From contig JAKAFQ010000295.1 of the NCBI GenBank assembly GCA_021817875.1, positions 1-5,794 of the forward strand: a stretch of 5,794 nucleotides of DNA, written 5' to 3'. The notes beneath the pieces were generated by a model that was given only the letters and a program-made list of their open reading frames with translations, was not told where the DNA came from and did no database searches. This DNA comes from Pseudomonadota bacterium (GTDB taxonomy: Bacteria; Pseudomonadota; Gammaproteobacteria; Steroidobacterales; Steroidobacteraceae). A program made the position numbers and the translations under genes. This document shows, piece after piece, positions 1 to 5,391 of the stretch (the first letter of the stretch is position 1; each line of letters starts with the position of its first letter).

Positions 1-1310
1 GGGACGTGGGTCGATTGCCCCAGCAGCGAATAATTCTCCATGTTGGAGGCATTGAGCGCCGCGCCGCGCATCAGGGAACGGATCTGGCGCGCGATCAACG
101 GCGCATCCTCGATGCGCCGCGCGGCGCGCAGCGTGTACTCGCTCACGAAGGGCCAGATCGCGAGGTTGTGGTAGATCGGCTGGCCACGCCGCTCCGGCCA
201 GATCACCGGGCTGCCCGCCGGCCAGACCGGATAGTTCGCGAGCACCCGCTCGGCGCGCGCCCGGTCGGCCACGCCGCTCACGATCGCGAGATCCAGCCCC
301 AGCAGGTCATACGCATCGAAAGGCGCGGGAGCCACCCTGCCGCCGATGTAGCTCATGTACAGGCCGCGGACCGGGCGCCAGAAACGCAGGTTGATGGCGC
401 GCTTCAGCGCCTCGGCCTGGGCCCGGTACCGGCGCGCGTCCGACATCCGGCCACGCTGCCGCGCCATGGCGGCCGCGAGGCGCAGCGCCTGGTAGTGCAG
501 CACGTTGGTCGAAAGCGAGAACGACTGCGCGATGAACACCACGTTGTCGGCGGTCCACTCGGGATAGGACTGCTGCCGCCAGTCGAGAAACGACGTCTCG
601 CCCCGGTACAGGCCCACGGATGGGTCGAACGCATAGCGCCGGTCCTGCGCGAGCGTATCGGTCAGCGCCCGAACAACGGTGTGTGCGAAGCGCCGGTCGA
701 CCAGGAGATGCCTCGCACCCAGAAACCACACGACCCGGTCGGTGCTGATGGGCCAGCTGCCGCCCGAACCGGTGTCCTGCATCACATATTCTCCCGCGGC
801 GATGCCGGCGGCGCGCACCGGGGAGACCTTGAACAGCAGCGAGGCCCGTGCCCGGGCGGGAGCGAACCGCCACAGGCCGAGATCGGTGGAGTACGACAGG
901 TCGCGCGTCCAGACGAATGGCCAATCCTTGCCCGCGATGAAGCAGCGGCAGGGAATCGGCCGCCCGTGATTGAAGGCGGGGTCCCTGATGGCGCTCACCG
1001 AGTCCCTCTTCAGGTCCGACTGCGCCATGGCGAACAATGCATCGAACAGCGGGCTCGCGGTGTGTACCGCGAAGCGTTGCCGGCGGATGACCCGCTCACC
1101 CGCCGGGGAATGCAGCACGTAGCGGCCATCGGGCGACACGGTCACGCGTGCTTCCCCGCCCCGCCAGGCGAGCGCAGAGTGCCACGCCGCCGCACCGGCC
1201 GGCGCGAAGCTCACGCCGCAGACCAGCATCGCCGCCGACAGCACGATGCGCAGAAACCAGGTCCCGAGCGGGCGGCGCGCACGGTGCGACCGTCTCGACT
1301 GACTGCTCAA
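1..1310 (-). CDS. Exported six-hairpin glycosidase-like protein, 3' end outside window
   Basis: An uninterrupted minus-strand frame starts at TTG 1310 and is still open at base 1, giving 436 residues. The start rests on a GGAG seven bases upstream, an in-frame stop shortly before it, and an N-terminus that makes sense as a signal peptide: Arg-rich residues 5-13, hydrophobic 18-36, Ala-rich likely cleavage near 42. No lipobox is seen. Mature landmarks are GKDWPFVWTRDLSYS (127-141), in which WTRD resembles the substrate-binding element of GH15-type glucoamylases, DTGSGGSWPISTDRVVWF (179-196), YPEWTADNVVF (249-259) and the aromatic stretch NYPVWPAGSPVIWPE (359-373) followed by YHNLAIWPF (380-388). 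This Trp/Asp-rich pattern with repeated helices fits (alpha/alpha)6 glycosidases of the MGH1/GH63/GH15 kind. I infer a periplasmic or secreted carbohydrate-active protein; substrate and catalytic residues cannot be assigned. Family fold fairly likely, enzyme activity unproven. Confidence 0.8.
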   Translation of the reverse strand, partial: MSSQSRRSHRARRPLGTWFLRIVLSAAMLVCGVSFAPAGAAAWHSALAWRGGEARVTVSPDGRYVLHSPAGERVIRRQRFAVHTASPLFDALFAMAQSDLKRDSVSAIRDPAFNHGRPIPCRCFIAGKDWPFVWTRDLSYSTDLGLWRFAPARARASLLFKVSPVRAAGIAAGEYVMQDTGSGGSWPISTDRVVWFLGARHLLVDRRFAHTVVRALTDTLAQDRRYAFDPSVGLYRGETSFLDWRQQSYPEWTADNVVFIAQSFSLSTNVLHYQALRLAAAMARQRGRMSDARRYRAQAEALKRAINLRFWRPVRGLYMSYIGGRVAPAPFDAYDLLGLDLAIVSGVADRARAERVLANYPVWPAGSPVIWPERRGQPIYHNLAIWPFVSEYTLRAARRIEDAPLIARQIRSLMRGAALNASNMENYSLLGQSTHV

Positions 1311-1317
1311 GGCATGA

Positions 1318-1321
1318 CTCC
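1318..1321 (-). promoter_or_regulatory. Shine-Dalgarno that fixes the TTG start of the glycosidase-like gene
   Basis: On the minus strand GGAG lies seven bases before TTG 1310. An ATG is present closer (1314-1316 on the plus strand reads cat), but it is in another frame and meets TGA after two codons, so the TTG is the usable start. The next in-frame ATG lies inside the hydrophobic core of the signal peptide. Confidence 0.6.
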
Positions 1322-1423
1322 GTCCTGTCCCGGGATGGTCCGCAGGACATTAGCACTGCTCACGATGGGCCTATTGTCCACCACCGGCTCGGCCGCGGTC
1401 GACCCATCCCGACAGACCGCCTG

Positions 1424-1451
1424 CCGCCTCCGGGCGGTGGCGCCGGCGCCA
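1424..1451. repeat. Two adjacent inverted repeats, including a perfect 14-base palindrome
   Basis: Bases 1424-1437 form a stem of CCGCC and GGCGG around a TCCG loop. Bases 1438-1451 (TGGCGCCGGCGCCA) are a perfect palindrome. Neither is followed by a T-run on either strand, so a simple intrinsic terminator is unlikely. An operator or RNA structure is possible; chance in GC-rich DNA is also possible. Confidence 0.35.
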
Positions 1452-1647
1452 GGCTGTCTCGCTTCAACATCAAGGCGATGAGCCGGGCGGCGTCCAAGCG
1501 GCCGAAAGCGCGGATCGGCACCCGCGTCGAACGGCGCCATGACTGGCCGCCGCGCAGCCACGCAGAGCCGGCCGATGCGGAGCAACGGGCGCTTCGGCGT
1601 GTGTCTCGCAGAAATCAGCCTGTCGCCCGAGCGCAACACATCCGATT

Positions 1648-1675
1648 TTGGTCAACAGCGCGAATCCCTTACACT
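1648..1675 (+). promoter_or_regulatory. Candidate sigma-70 promoter for the 1711-2342 gene pair
   Basis: TTGGTC (1648-1653) and TACACT (1670-1675) are 16 bases apart and match the -35 and -10 consensus at 3/6 and 4/6 positions. The segment is noticeably AT-richer than its surroundings. Transcription would begin near 1682, leaving a leader of about 30 bases with a strong Shine-Dalgarno before ATG 1711. The arrangement supports the call; each hexamer alone is weak. Confidence 0.4.
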
Positions 1676-1695
1676 ACCGGCGTGATCAGAAGATC

Positions 1696-1703
1696 GGGAG
1701 GGG
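1696..1703 (+). promoter_or_regulatory. Strong Shine-Dalgarno before the 43-codon small ORF
   Basis: GGGAGGGG ends seven bases before ATG 1711. An ATG at 1704 is too close to it and reaches TAA after five codons, so 1711 is the likelier start. This is the only good ribosome site in the two-gene unit. Confidence 0.5.
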
Positions 1704-1710
1704 ATGGCCG

Positions 1711-1842
1711 ATGGACCATAACGATGCCCATGCGGATCACACGGGCGGTCGCCCGCTGCCGAGCATGCTTCTGACGGCGCGGCCGGAGGCAGGCGGTTGC
1801 CGTGGCGGCGGCACCACGCTCGGCCATTCCAGTGTCCCATGA
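1711..1842 (+). CDS. Small His/Asp-rich ORF, 43 residues, likely coupled to the next gene
   Basis: This small ORF is not a family I recognise. The case for translation is its setting: a candidate promoter at 1648-1675, a GGGAGGGG site seven bases before ATG 1711, and a TGA stop that overlaps the next ATG as ATGA (1839-1842). The N-terminus MDHNDAHADH has three histidines and three aspartates in ten residues; the remainder is Gly/Pro-rich with one cysteine (30) and one further histidine (39). There is no membrane segment or signal peptide. It could be a leader peptide whose translation delivers ribosomes to the downstream gene, a small metal-binding protein, or a chance frame. An in-frame extension upstream to 1648 is possible but would begin within the promoter. 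Confidence 0.4.
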   Translation: MDHNDAHADHTGGRPLPSMLLTARPEAGGCRGGGTTLGHSSVP

Positions 1843-2342
1843 GACACACCTATCTGTTCGAGCCGGGTATCTGGACGGGCGTTGGGACATTCTGGAGGGA
1901 GGACGGCGAGCCGCTGCCGGCGGAGTGTCGCACCGAGATCGCGCATCAGGAAGAATGTTGGTTGATCTGCGGCACCCTGAAAGTCCTGGGTGCGCCGCCC
2001 GTCGAATTTCTCACCGCCTGCCGGATCGAACCTCCCGGCCGAAAGGGGGCCTGCCTGAAGTGGACCTCGGAGAACGCCACCCTGGGCAAGCTCCAGGGCA
2101 CGTACTCGGTGCTGGAGAACTGCGTGCTGTCGGTCTACCGGTGCACCCCGTCGGGCTACCACGGTGCCGAGCACTACGGCCGGCTGGACGACGACACCTA
2201 TCGGGCCTCTGGCGTGCTGCTGCTCGAGGAACGGCGGCTGTCCTCGTGGGAACTGCTGCTCAGACGCGCGCAAACAGCAGCTGGGTGGTCGGCAGGTAGT
2301 GATCGACCAGCAGCGCCGCGAACAGCCACATCAGGTAGCTGA
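1839..2342 (+). CDS. Cysteine-rich soluble protein of unknown function, 167 residues
   Basis: I do not recognise a named family. The protein looks real: GC-rich codon third positions, a balanced globular composition and dense aromatic/Gly content, for example [15 protein letters not shown] (5-19), [19 protein letters not shown] (73-91) and [13 protein letters not shown] (105-117). Alternating hydrophobic strands suggest a mostly beta, possibly barrel-like fold; that is inference. Seven cysteines (30, 40, 44, 61, 72, 95, 102) are many for a likely cytoplasmic protein of this size; no signal peptide or membrane segment is visible. ATG 1839 overlaps the stop of the small ORF and has no Shine-Dalgarno of its own, suggesting coupled translation. 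The last 28 or so residues, after LLLRR (139-143), are low-complexity and are read antisense through the end of ctaB, so the ancestral protein may have ended earlier. Confidence 0.65.
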   Translation: MRHTYLFEPGIWTGVGTFWREDGEPLPAECRTEIAHQEECWLICGTLKVLGAPPVEFLTACRIEPPGRKGACLKWTSENATLGKLQGTYSVLENCVLSVYRCTPSGYHGAEHYGRLDDDTYRASGVLLLEERRLSSWELLLRRAQTAAGWSAGSDRPAAPRTATSGS

Positions 2343-3180
2343 TCGAATAGCGGAACAGGCGCATCGGCAGCTGCGGACGCGGGCTGAACTGGAGCCGGCA
2401 GGTGTAGTAGAGGAAGCGCAGGTCGAGCACCAGCGCGCACGCCAGGTAGATCAGGCCGCTCATGCCGCTGAGGAACGGCAGCAGCGTCACCAGCACCAGA
2501 AGCACCGAATACAACAATATCTGCAGGCGGGTGTGCTCCACCCCATGCGTGACCGGCAGCATCGGAATCCCGACACGCGCGTACTCGTCCTTGCGCGCGA
2601 TGGCAAGCGCCCAGAAATGCGGCGGCGTCCAGACAAAGATGATGAGGAACAGCAGCAGCGCGTGTGGATCGATGCTGTTGGTGACTGCCGCCCAGCCGAG
2701 AACCGGTGGCGCCGCGCCTGCCGCGCCGCCGATCACGATGTTCTGCGGAGTCGCGCGCTTGAGCCATGCCGTGTAGATGACGGCGTAGCCGATGAGCGAC
2801 ACGAAGGTCAGCATCGCGGTCAGCGGGTTGACCAGGAACGACAGGATCATCATCGACAGCACGCCGAGCGTCCCGGCGAACAGCAGCGCACTGCGCTCGG
2901 TGACCTCGCCCCGGGGCAGCGGCCGCGAGCGAGTGCGGGTCATCTGCTCGTCGATGCGCCGATCGAGCACGTGGTTGATCGCCGCCGCGCATGCAGAGGC
3001 GAGGCCTATACCGAGGGTGGCGAACAACACCCCGCGCAGCGGCGGCCAGCCCGAGCTCGCGAGCAGCGTGCCGACGAGCGCCGTAAAGGTGATGAGCGCG
3101 CAGATGCGCGGCTTGGTCAGCTCCAGGTAACGCCGCCACGAAGTGGGTCTTACGGCTACCAGCTCCGATATCGTCTGCAC
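2260..3180 (-). CDS. ctaB: Heme O synthase (protoheme IX farnesyltransferase)
   Basis: This membrane prenyltransferase (also named cyoE) transfers a farnesyl group to the 2-vinyl of heme b, making heme O, the precursor of heme A. The 306 residues match the family length. The first Asp-rich motif is NHVLDRRID (Asn69, Asp73, Asp77), followed by [13 protein letters not shown] (81-93); the second conserved region is [17 protein letters not shown] (184-200) with GIPMLP (204-209). Repeated hydrophobic stretches make up the usual multi-span membrane bundle. The start is GTG 3180, chosen because GAGG (3189-3192) sits eight bases upstream and LELTKPRI lies near the N-terminus as in relatives. It follows ctaA by 15 bases, so both are surely in one operon. 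Its 3' end overlaps the convergent cysteine-rich gene by 83 bases. A copper chaperone SCO gene often follows ctaB in such clusters; none does here. Confidence 0.96.
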   Translation of the reverse strand: MQTISELVAVRPTSWRRYLELTKPRICALITFTALVGTLLASSGWPPLRGVLFATLGIGLASACAAAINHVLDRRIDEQMTRTRSRPLPRGEVTERSALLFAGTLGVLSMMILSFLVNPLTAMLTFVSLIGYAVIYTAWLKRATPQNIVIGGAAGAAPPVLGWAAVTNSIDPHALLLFLIIFVWTPPHFWALAIARKDEYARVGIPMLPVTHGVEHTRLQILLYSVLLVLVTLLPFLSGMSGLIYLACALVLDLRFLYYTCRLQFSPRPQLPMRLFRYSISYLMWLFAALLVDHYLPTTQLLFARV

Positions 3181-3188
3181 TGCCCGCG

Positions 3189-3192
3189 CCTC
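3189..3192 (-). promoter_or_regulatory. Shine-Dalgarno fixing the GTG start of ctaB
   Basis: GAGG, placed in the 15-base gap between the ctaA stop and ctaB, lies eight bases from GTG 3180. No in-frame ATG is available before the first conserved motif, so the GTG is well supported. Confidence 0.6.
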
Positions 3193-3195
3193 GCG

Positions 3196-4245
3196 TTATG
3201 CCTGCACGACGCGCATCGCGCGCAGCTTGTGGACCAGCGCCAGCGTCGCCATCAGCAGCAGCGCCGCCCCTGCCGTATGTGCCGTGGTGAGCACCAGCGG
3301 AAAACTCTTGAGCACCATCGAAATCCCGATCGCAAGCTGCACGACGAGGGCCACGAGCAGCGTGCAGGCATACCAGCGCGCCTGCGCCAGCTGCCGCCGG
3401 CCGATCACCGCCAGTGACGCCAGCCCCAACGTCAGCGTCACTGCGAGCGCCCCCAGTCGATGCGTGAGCTGGATCGCCACGCGGGCGGCGTTGGGGAGAA
3501 TGCCTCCCTGGAAGTCGACCCAGATGCCCCGCCACAACACGAAGGCATCACGAAAATCGGCGTGCGGCCACCAGGAACCCTGGCACGTCGGAAAGTCCGG
3601 ACAGGCGTAGGCGGCGTAATTGGCGCTGGTCCAGGCGCCGAGGAAGAACTGCACGGCGAGCACCACCAGGCCCAGGGTGGCGAGGCCGTAGGCGAGCCGC
3701 AGCGGCCGCCCGTCCAGCACACGCCGGGGCGCGCCGGGGCGCGCCAGCGCGGCGCCCGGGCGCTGCAGCCCCAGCCACATCCACCACAGCAGCGCGAGCG
3801 TGGTCATACCGAAGATCAGATGCGCGGTCACGATGATGGGTTTCAGCAGCCACGTCACGGTGAGCATTCCGAGCACCGCCTGCACGATCACCGTCGCAAA
3901 CAGGGCGAGCGCGTAGCCGCTGCCGACGACCTGGCCCCTCGAGGCAATGGCGAGTGCCGTGATGACCAGGATGACCAGACCGAGCGTGCCGGCCGCATAC
4001 CGGTGGACCATTTCGTGCCAGGCCCGCCCGACATGCAGCGGCCGGCCCGGGAAACGGGCCTGGGCGGACGGACTGTCCGCCGCGCCCACCGGAGTGATGT
4101 GGCCGTAGCACTCCGGCCAGTCCGGGCAGCTGATGCCGGCGTTCGTCAGGCGGGTGTACGCGCCGAGCACGATGACGACGAAGCACAACAGCACCCCGGC
4201 GAGGGACAGGCCTCGAATCCAGCGGTCGACGAATGCGGGGATCAC
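3196..4245 (-). CDS. ctaA: Heme A synthase (COX15/CtaA family)
   Basis: This membrane enzyme oxidises the C8 methyl of heme O to a formyl group, giving heme A for aa3-type oxidase. The 349 residues hold about eight membrane segments in two similar halves. Each half has a cysteine pair in an outer loop, CPDWPEC (Cys40, Cys46) and CPDFPTC (Cys215, Cys221), and heme-ligand-type histidines: HEMVHR (Glu78, His81), AHLIFG (His142), THRLG (His262) and AHTAGA (His323). This is the cysteine-bearing type of the family, like Bacillus subtilis CtaA, where the pairs can form disulfides. The start is GTG 4245, with GGAG (4253-4256) seven bases upstream and an in-frame stop further up. The loop between the halves contains a short GC-rich tandem repeat. 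It is followed by ctaB after 15 bases and preceded by SURF1 with an 87-base gap. Confidence 0.96.
   Translation of the reverse strand: MIPAFVDRWIRGLSLAGVLLCFVVIVLGAYTRLTNAGISCPDWPECYGHITPVGAADSPSAQARFPGRPLHVGRAWHEMVHRYAAGTLGLVILVITALAIASRGQVVGSGYALALFATVIVQAVLGMLTVTWLLKPIIVTAHLIFGMTTLALLWWMWLGLQRPGAALARPGAPRRVLDGRPLRLAYGLATLGLVVLAVQFFLGAWTSANYAAYACPDFPTCQGSWWPHADFRDAFVLWRGIWVDFQGGILPNAARVAIQLTHRLGALAVTLTLGLASLAVIGRRQLAQARWYACTLLVALVVQLAIGISMVLKSFPLVLTTAHTAGAALLLMATLALVHKLRAMRVVQA
3722..3745. repeat. 10-base tandem repeat (CGCCGGGGCG) inside ctaA
   Basis: CGCCGGGGCG is present twice in tandem, followed by a partial third copy, in the part of ctaA coding for the Ala/Arg/Pro-rich loop (about residues 164-176) between the two halves of the protein. 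The repeat unit is not a multiple of three, so a copy gain or loss would shift the frame; the frame is intact here. Confidence 0.5.
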
Positions 4246-4332
4246 GTTGCGACTCCGGCGCCGGTAAACAGAATAGAAGCGGTCTCAGGTATGTGATCCT
4301 AGCATTGGATACGCCTTTCGGGTCGCCTGCGC
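4246..4332 (-). other. 87-base gap between SURF1 and ctaA
   Basis: The gap is long compared with the 15 bases between ctaA and ctaB. It contains the ctaA ribosome site GGAG (4253-4256) and a small inverted repeat (ATCC and GGAT around seven bases, near 4298-4312). I see no convincing promoter or terminator, so read-through from SURF1 is the simplest view. Confidence 0.35.
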
Positions 4333-5067
4333 CTAGCGCGGGCGGCGCTTCAGGCTCAGGACCACCCAGAGGACCAGGGCCGCCGCGGCGAAGGCCCACC
4401 ACTGGATCGCATACCCCCAGTTCCTCAGGGCGGGCATGCCCGGCGCTCGCCAGTCCCGCACGTAGCCGTCGGGCTCTACCGGGTCGAGCAGCAGAATATG
4501 CCGGTCCAGCGGCTCGCCCAGGGCCGAGGCGAGTTCGCCGATCGAGGGGAAGCTGGTCACCTTGGGCCAGCGTCCGCCCGCAGACGGCGGCGCACGACCG
4601 ATCGACAGCCCGGCCACCGGTAGCCGGCCGACACGTCCGGTCACGGTCATCGGCCCGGCGGATCGGAGCGATACGTCGGGCAGATGTGCCCGGCTGCCGG
4701 TGAACGGCACCCATCCACGATCGACGAGCACGGTGTCTCCGTGCGGCCGCCGCAGCGCGGTGAGCACCTGGTACCCGTCGCGCCCATCCTGGATGCTGTT
4801 GTCGAGCAGGAACTGGTGTGCGCCGTCGTAGCGCCCCCTCAGGCTCACCCGTTGGTATGGCGGCACCCGCGACAGCGCCGCCCCCCCCAGTGGAATCACC
4901 CGGGCGGCCCCCAGCCTGAAGCGCAGAAACTGCGCCTCCTGCGCATCGCCCAGCCGCCACTGCCAGCGACCGAGCGCCGCAAAAGCCGCCGCCAGCAGGA
5001 ACATGAACACCGTCAGCGCCAGCGAAGGCGCAAAACTGCGGCGACCGGGGCATGGGCGAGAGGACAT
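4333..5067 (-). CDS. SURF1 family cytochrome oxidase assembly protein
   Basis: SURF1 proteins help deliver heme A to subunit I during aa3 oxidase assembly. From ATG 5067 the protein has 244 residues, the usual size. It has the family's hairpin layout: an N-terminal membrane segment (about 13-33) ending in GRWQWR (33-38), a large outer domain, and a C-terminal membrane segment (about 222-238). Conserved pieces in the outer domain are YQRVSLRGRY (71-80), FLLDN (86-90), VLVDRGWVPF (113-122) and RNWGYAIQWWAFA (215-227). The start is not certain: no Shine-Dalgarno precedes ATG 5067, and the frame stays open to GTG 5121, which would overlap the divergent DUF2909 start. I prefer 5067 because it puts a short basic stretch before the first membrane segment. 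It lies upstream of ctaA in the same direction; no own promoter is evident. Confidence 0.93.
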   Translation of the reverse strand: MSSRPCPGRRSFAPSLALTVFMFLLAAAFAALGRWQWRLGDAQEAQFLRFRLGAARVIPLGGAALSRVPPYQRVSLRGRYDGAHQFLLDNSIQDGRDGYQVLTALRRPHGDTVLVDRGWVPFTGSRAHLPDVSLRSAGPMTVTGRVGRLPVAGLSIGRAPPSAGGRWPKVTSFPSIGELASALGEPLDRHILLLDPVEPDGYVRDWRAPGMPALRNWGYAIQWWAFAAAALVLWVVLSLKRRPR

Positions 5068-5102
5068 CGGGACGATCAGGCAACGCGGGGCAGGATTAAC
5101 GG

Positions 5103-5108
5103 TACAAT
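5103..5108 (+). promoter_or_regulatory. Candidate -10 element very close to the DUF2909 start
   Basis: TACAAT matches the -10 consensus at 5/6 positions and ends six bases before ATG 5115. Transcription from it would begin at or next to the start codon, giving a leaderless or near-leaderless message. No good -35 is seen 16-18 bases upstream. No well-placed Shine-Dalgarno precedes the ATG, which fits a leaderless start but does not prove it. Confidence 0.3.
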
Positions 5109-5114
5109 GGTGCC

Positions 5115-5336
5115 ATGCCACCGCTGATCCGGCTGCTGGTGATTCTGGGGCTCGGCGCCATCATCGCGAGCCTCGGCTCGGCGTTGTTTCACCTGTCGCG
5201 CGGCACCGGCGAGGACTCGGGCAAGATGGCCCGCGCGCTGACCATCCGCATCGCGCTGTCGCTCGGGCTGTTCGCGCTGCTGATGGTGGCGTGGTACGCG
5301 GGACTGATCCAGCCGCACGCGGCCATACCGAACTGA
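5115..5336 (+). CDS. DUF2909 family twin-transmembrane protein, 73 residues
   Basis: A small inner-membrane protein of the DUF2909 family, commonly found beside cox subunit III and SURF1 in Gammaproteobacteria; its role is not settled and involvement in oxidase assembly is only inferred from location. Two membrane segments (about 4-26 and 43-63) are joined by a polar loop, HLSRGTGEDSGKMARALTIR (26-45), and the family-like C-terminal WYAGLIQPH (59-67) is present. Length is as expected. It lies on the strand opposite to both flanking cox genes, 47 bases from the SURF1 start (divergent) and 55 bases from the coxC end (convergent). No Shine-Dalgarno is well placed for ATG 5115, while a TACAAT lies just upstream. 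Another ATG at 5108 is in a different frame. Confidence 0.88.
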   Translation: MPPLIRLLVILGLGAIIASLGSALFHLSRGTGEDSGKMARALTIRIALSLGLFALLMVAWYAGLIQPHAAIPN

Positions 5337-5356
5337 TGCGCCGTGCGCCGGGCTCA

Positions 5357-5381
5357 ACGGGTTGCGCGCAGCGAACCCCGT
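5357..5381. terminator. Hairpin between convergent DUF2909 and coxC
   Basis: GGGTT (5359-5363) pairs with AACCC (5374-5378); inside it CGC (5365-5367) can pair with GCG (5371-5373), leaving one bulged G and a three-base loop. With a one-base bulge the stem may extend outward to 5357/5381. It sits in the 55-base gap between two convergent stops, a sensible place for a bidirectional terminator, but neither strand shows a T-run. Confidence 0.35.
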
Positions 5382-5391
5382 GCCCGCGTGA

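Larger units (their letters stand above)
1311..1710. other. 400-base intergenic region with no convincing gene
   Basis: This stretch separates the divergent glycosidase-like gene and the 1711 small ORF. Open frames run through it on both strands, but their products are Arg/Pro/Ala-rich, show no recognisable motif and have mixed third-position composition. It holds a candidate plus-strand promoter (1648-1675) and two adjacent inverted repeats (1424-1451). On the minus strand a TGGACA (1375-1380) and GCTAAT (1349-1354) could act in front of TTG 1310, but the 20-base spacing is too long to call a promoter. No tRNA, CRISPR or insertion sequence ends are seen. Confidence 0.5.

Noticed and set aside
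307..924. Minus-strand frame of 205 codons
   Set aside because: It is one frame off the real glycosidase-like gene and gives an Arg-rich, motif-free product.
6..1481. Plus-strand open frame of 491 codons
   Set aside because: Arg/His/Pro-rich product without domain, signal or membrane pattern; it is the opposite-strand shadow of the glycosidase-like gene, whose frame has ordered motifs.
1148..1774. Plus-strand open frame of 208 codons across the intergenic region
   Set aside because: Starts inside the glycosidase-like gene on the opposite strand, has no ribosome site, and its product is Arg/Pro-rich with no motif.
2164..3417. Plus-strand open frame of 417 codons
   Set aside because: Antisense shadow of ctaB and the end of ctaA, rich in Gln, Arg and His, typical of reading GC-rich membrane protein genes backwards.
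2198..3535. Minus-strand open frame of 445 codons across ctaB
   Set aside because: Out-of-frame shadow of ctaB and ctaA with Arg/Ala-rich product.
4298..4312. Small inverted repeat (ATCC, seven bases, GGAT) before ctaA
   Set aside because: Only four base pairs; too short to support a terminator or operator.
3548..5083. Minus-strand open frame of 511 codons across ctaA and SURF1
   Set aside because: Out of frame with both recognised genes; their conserved motifs are in the other frames.
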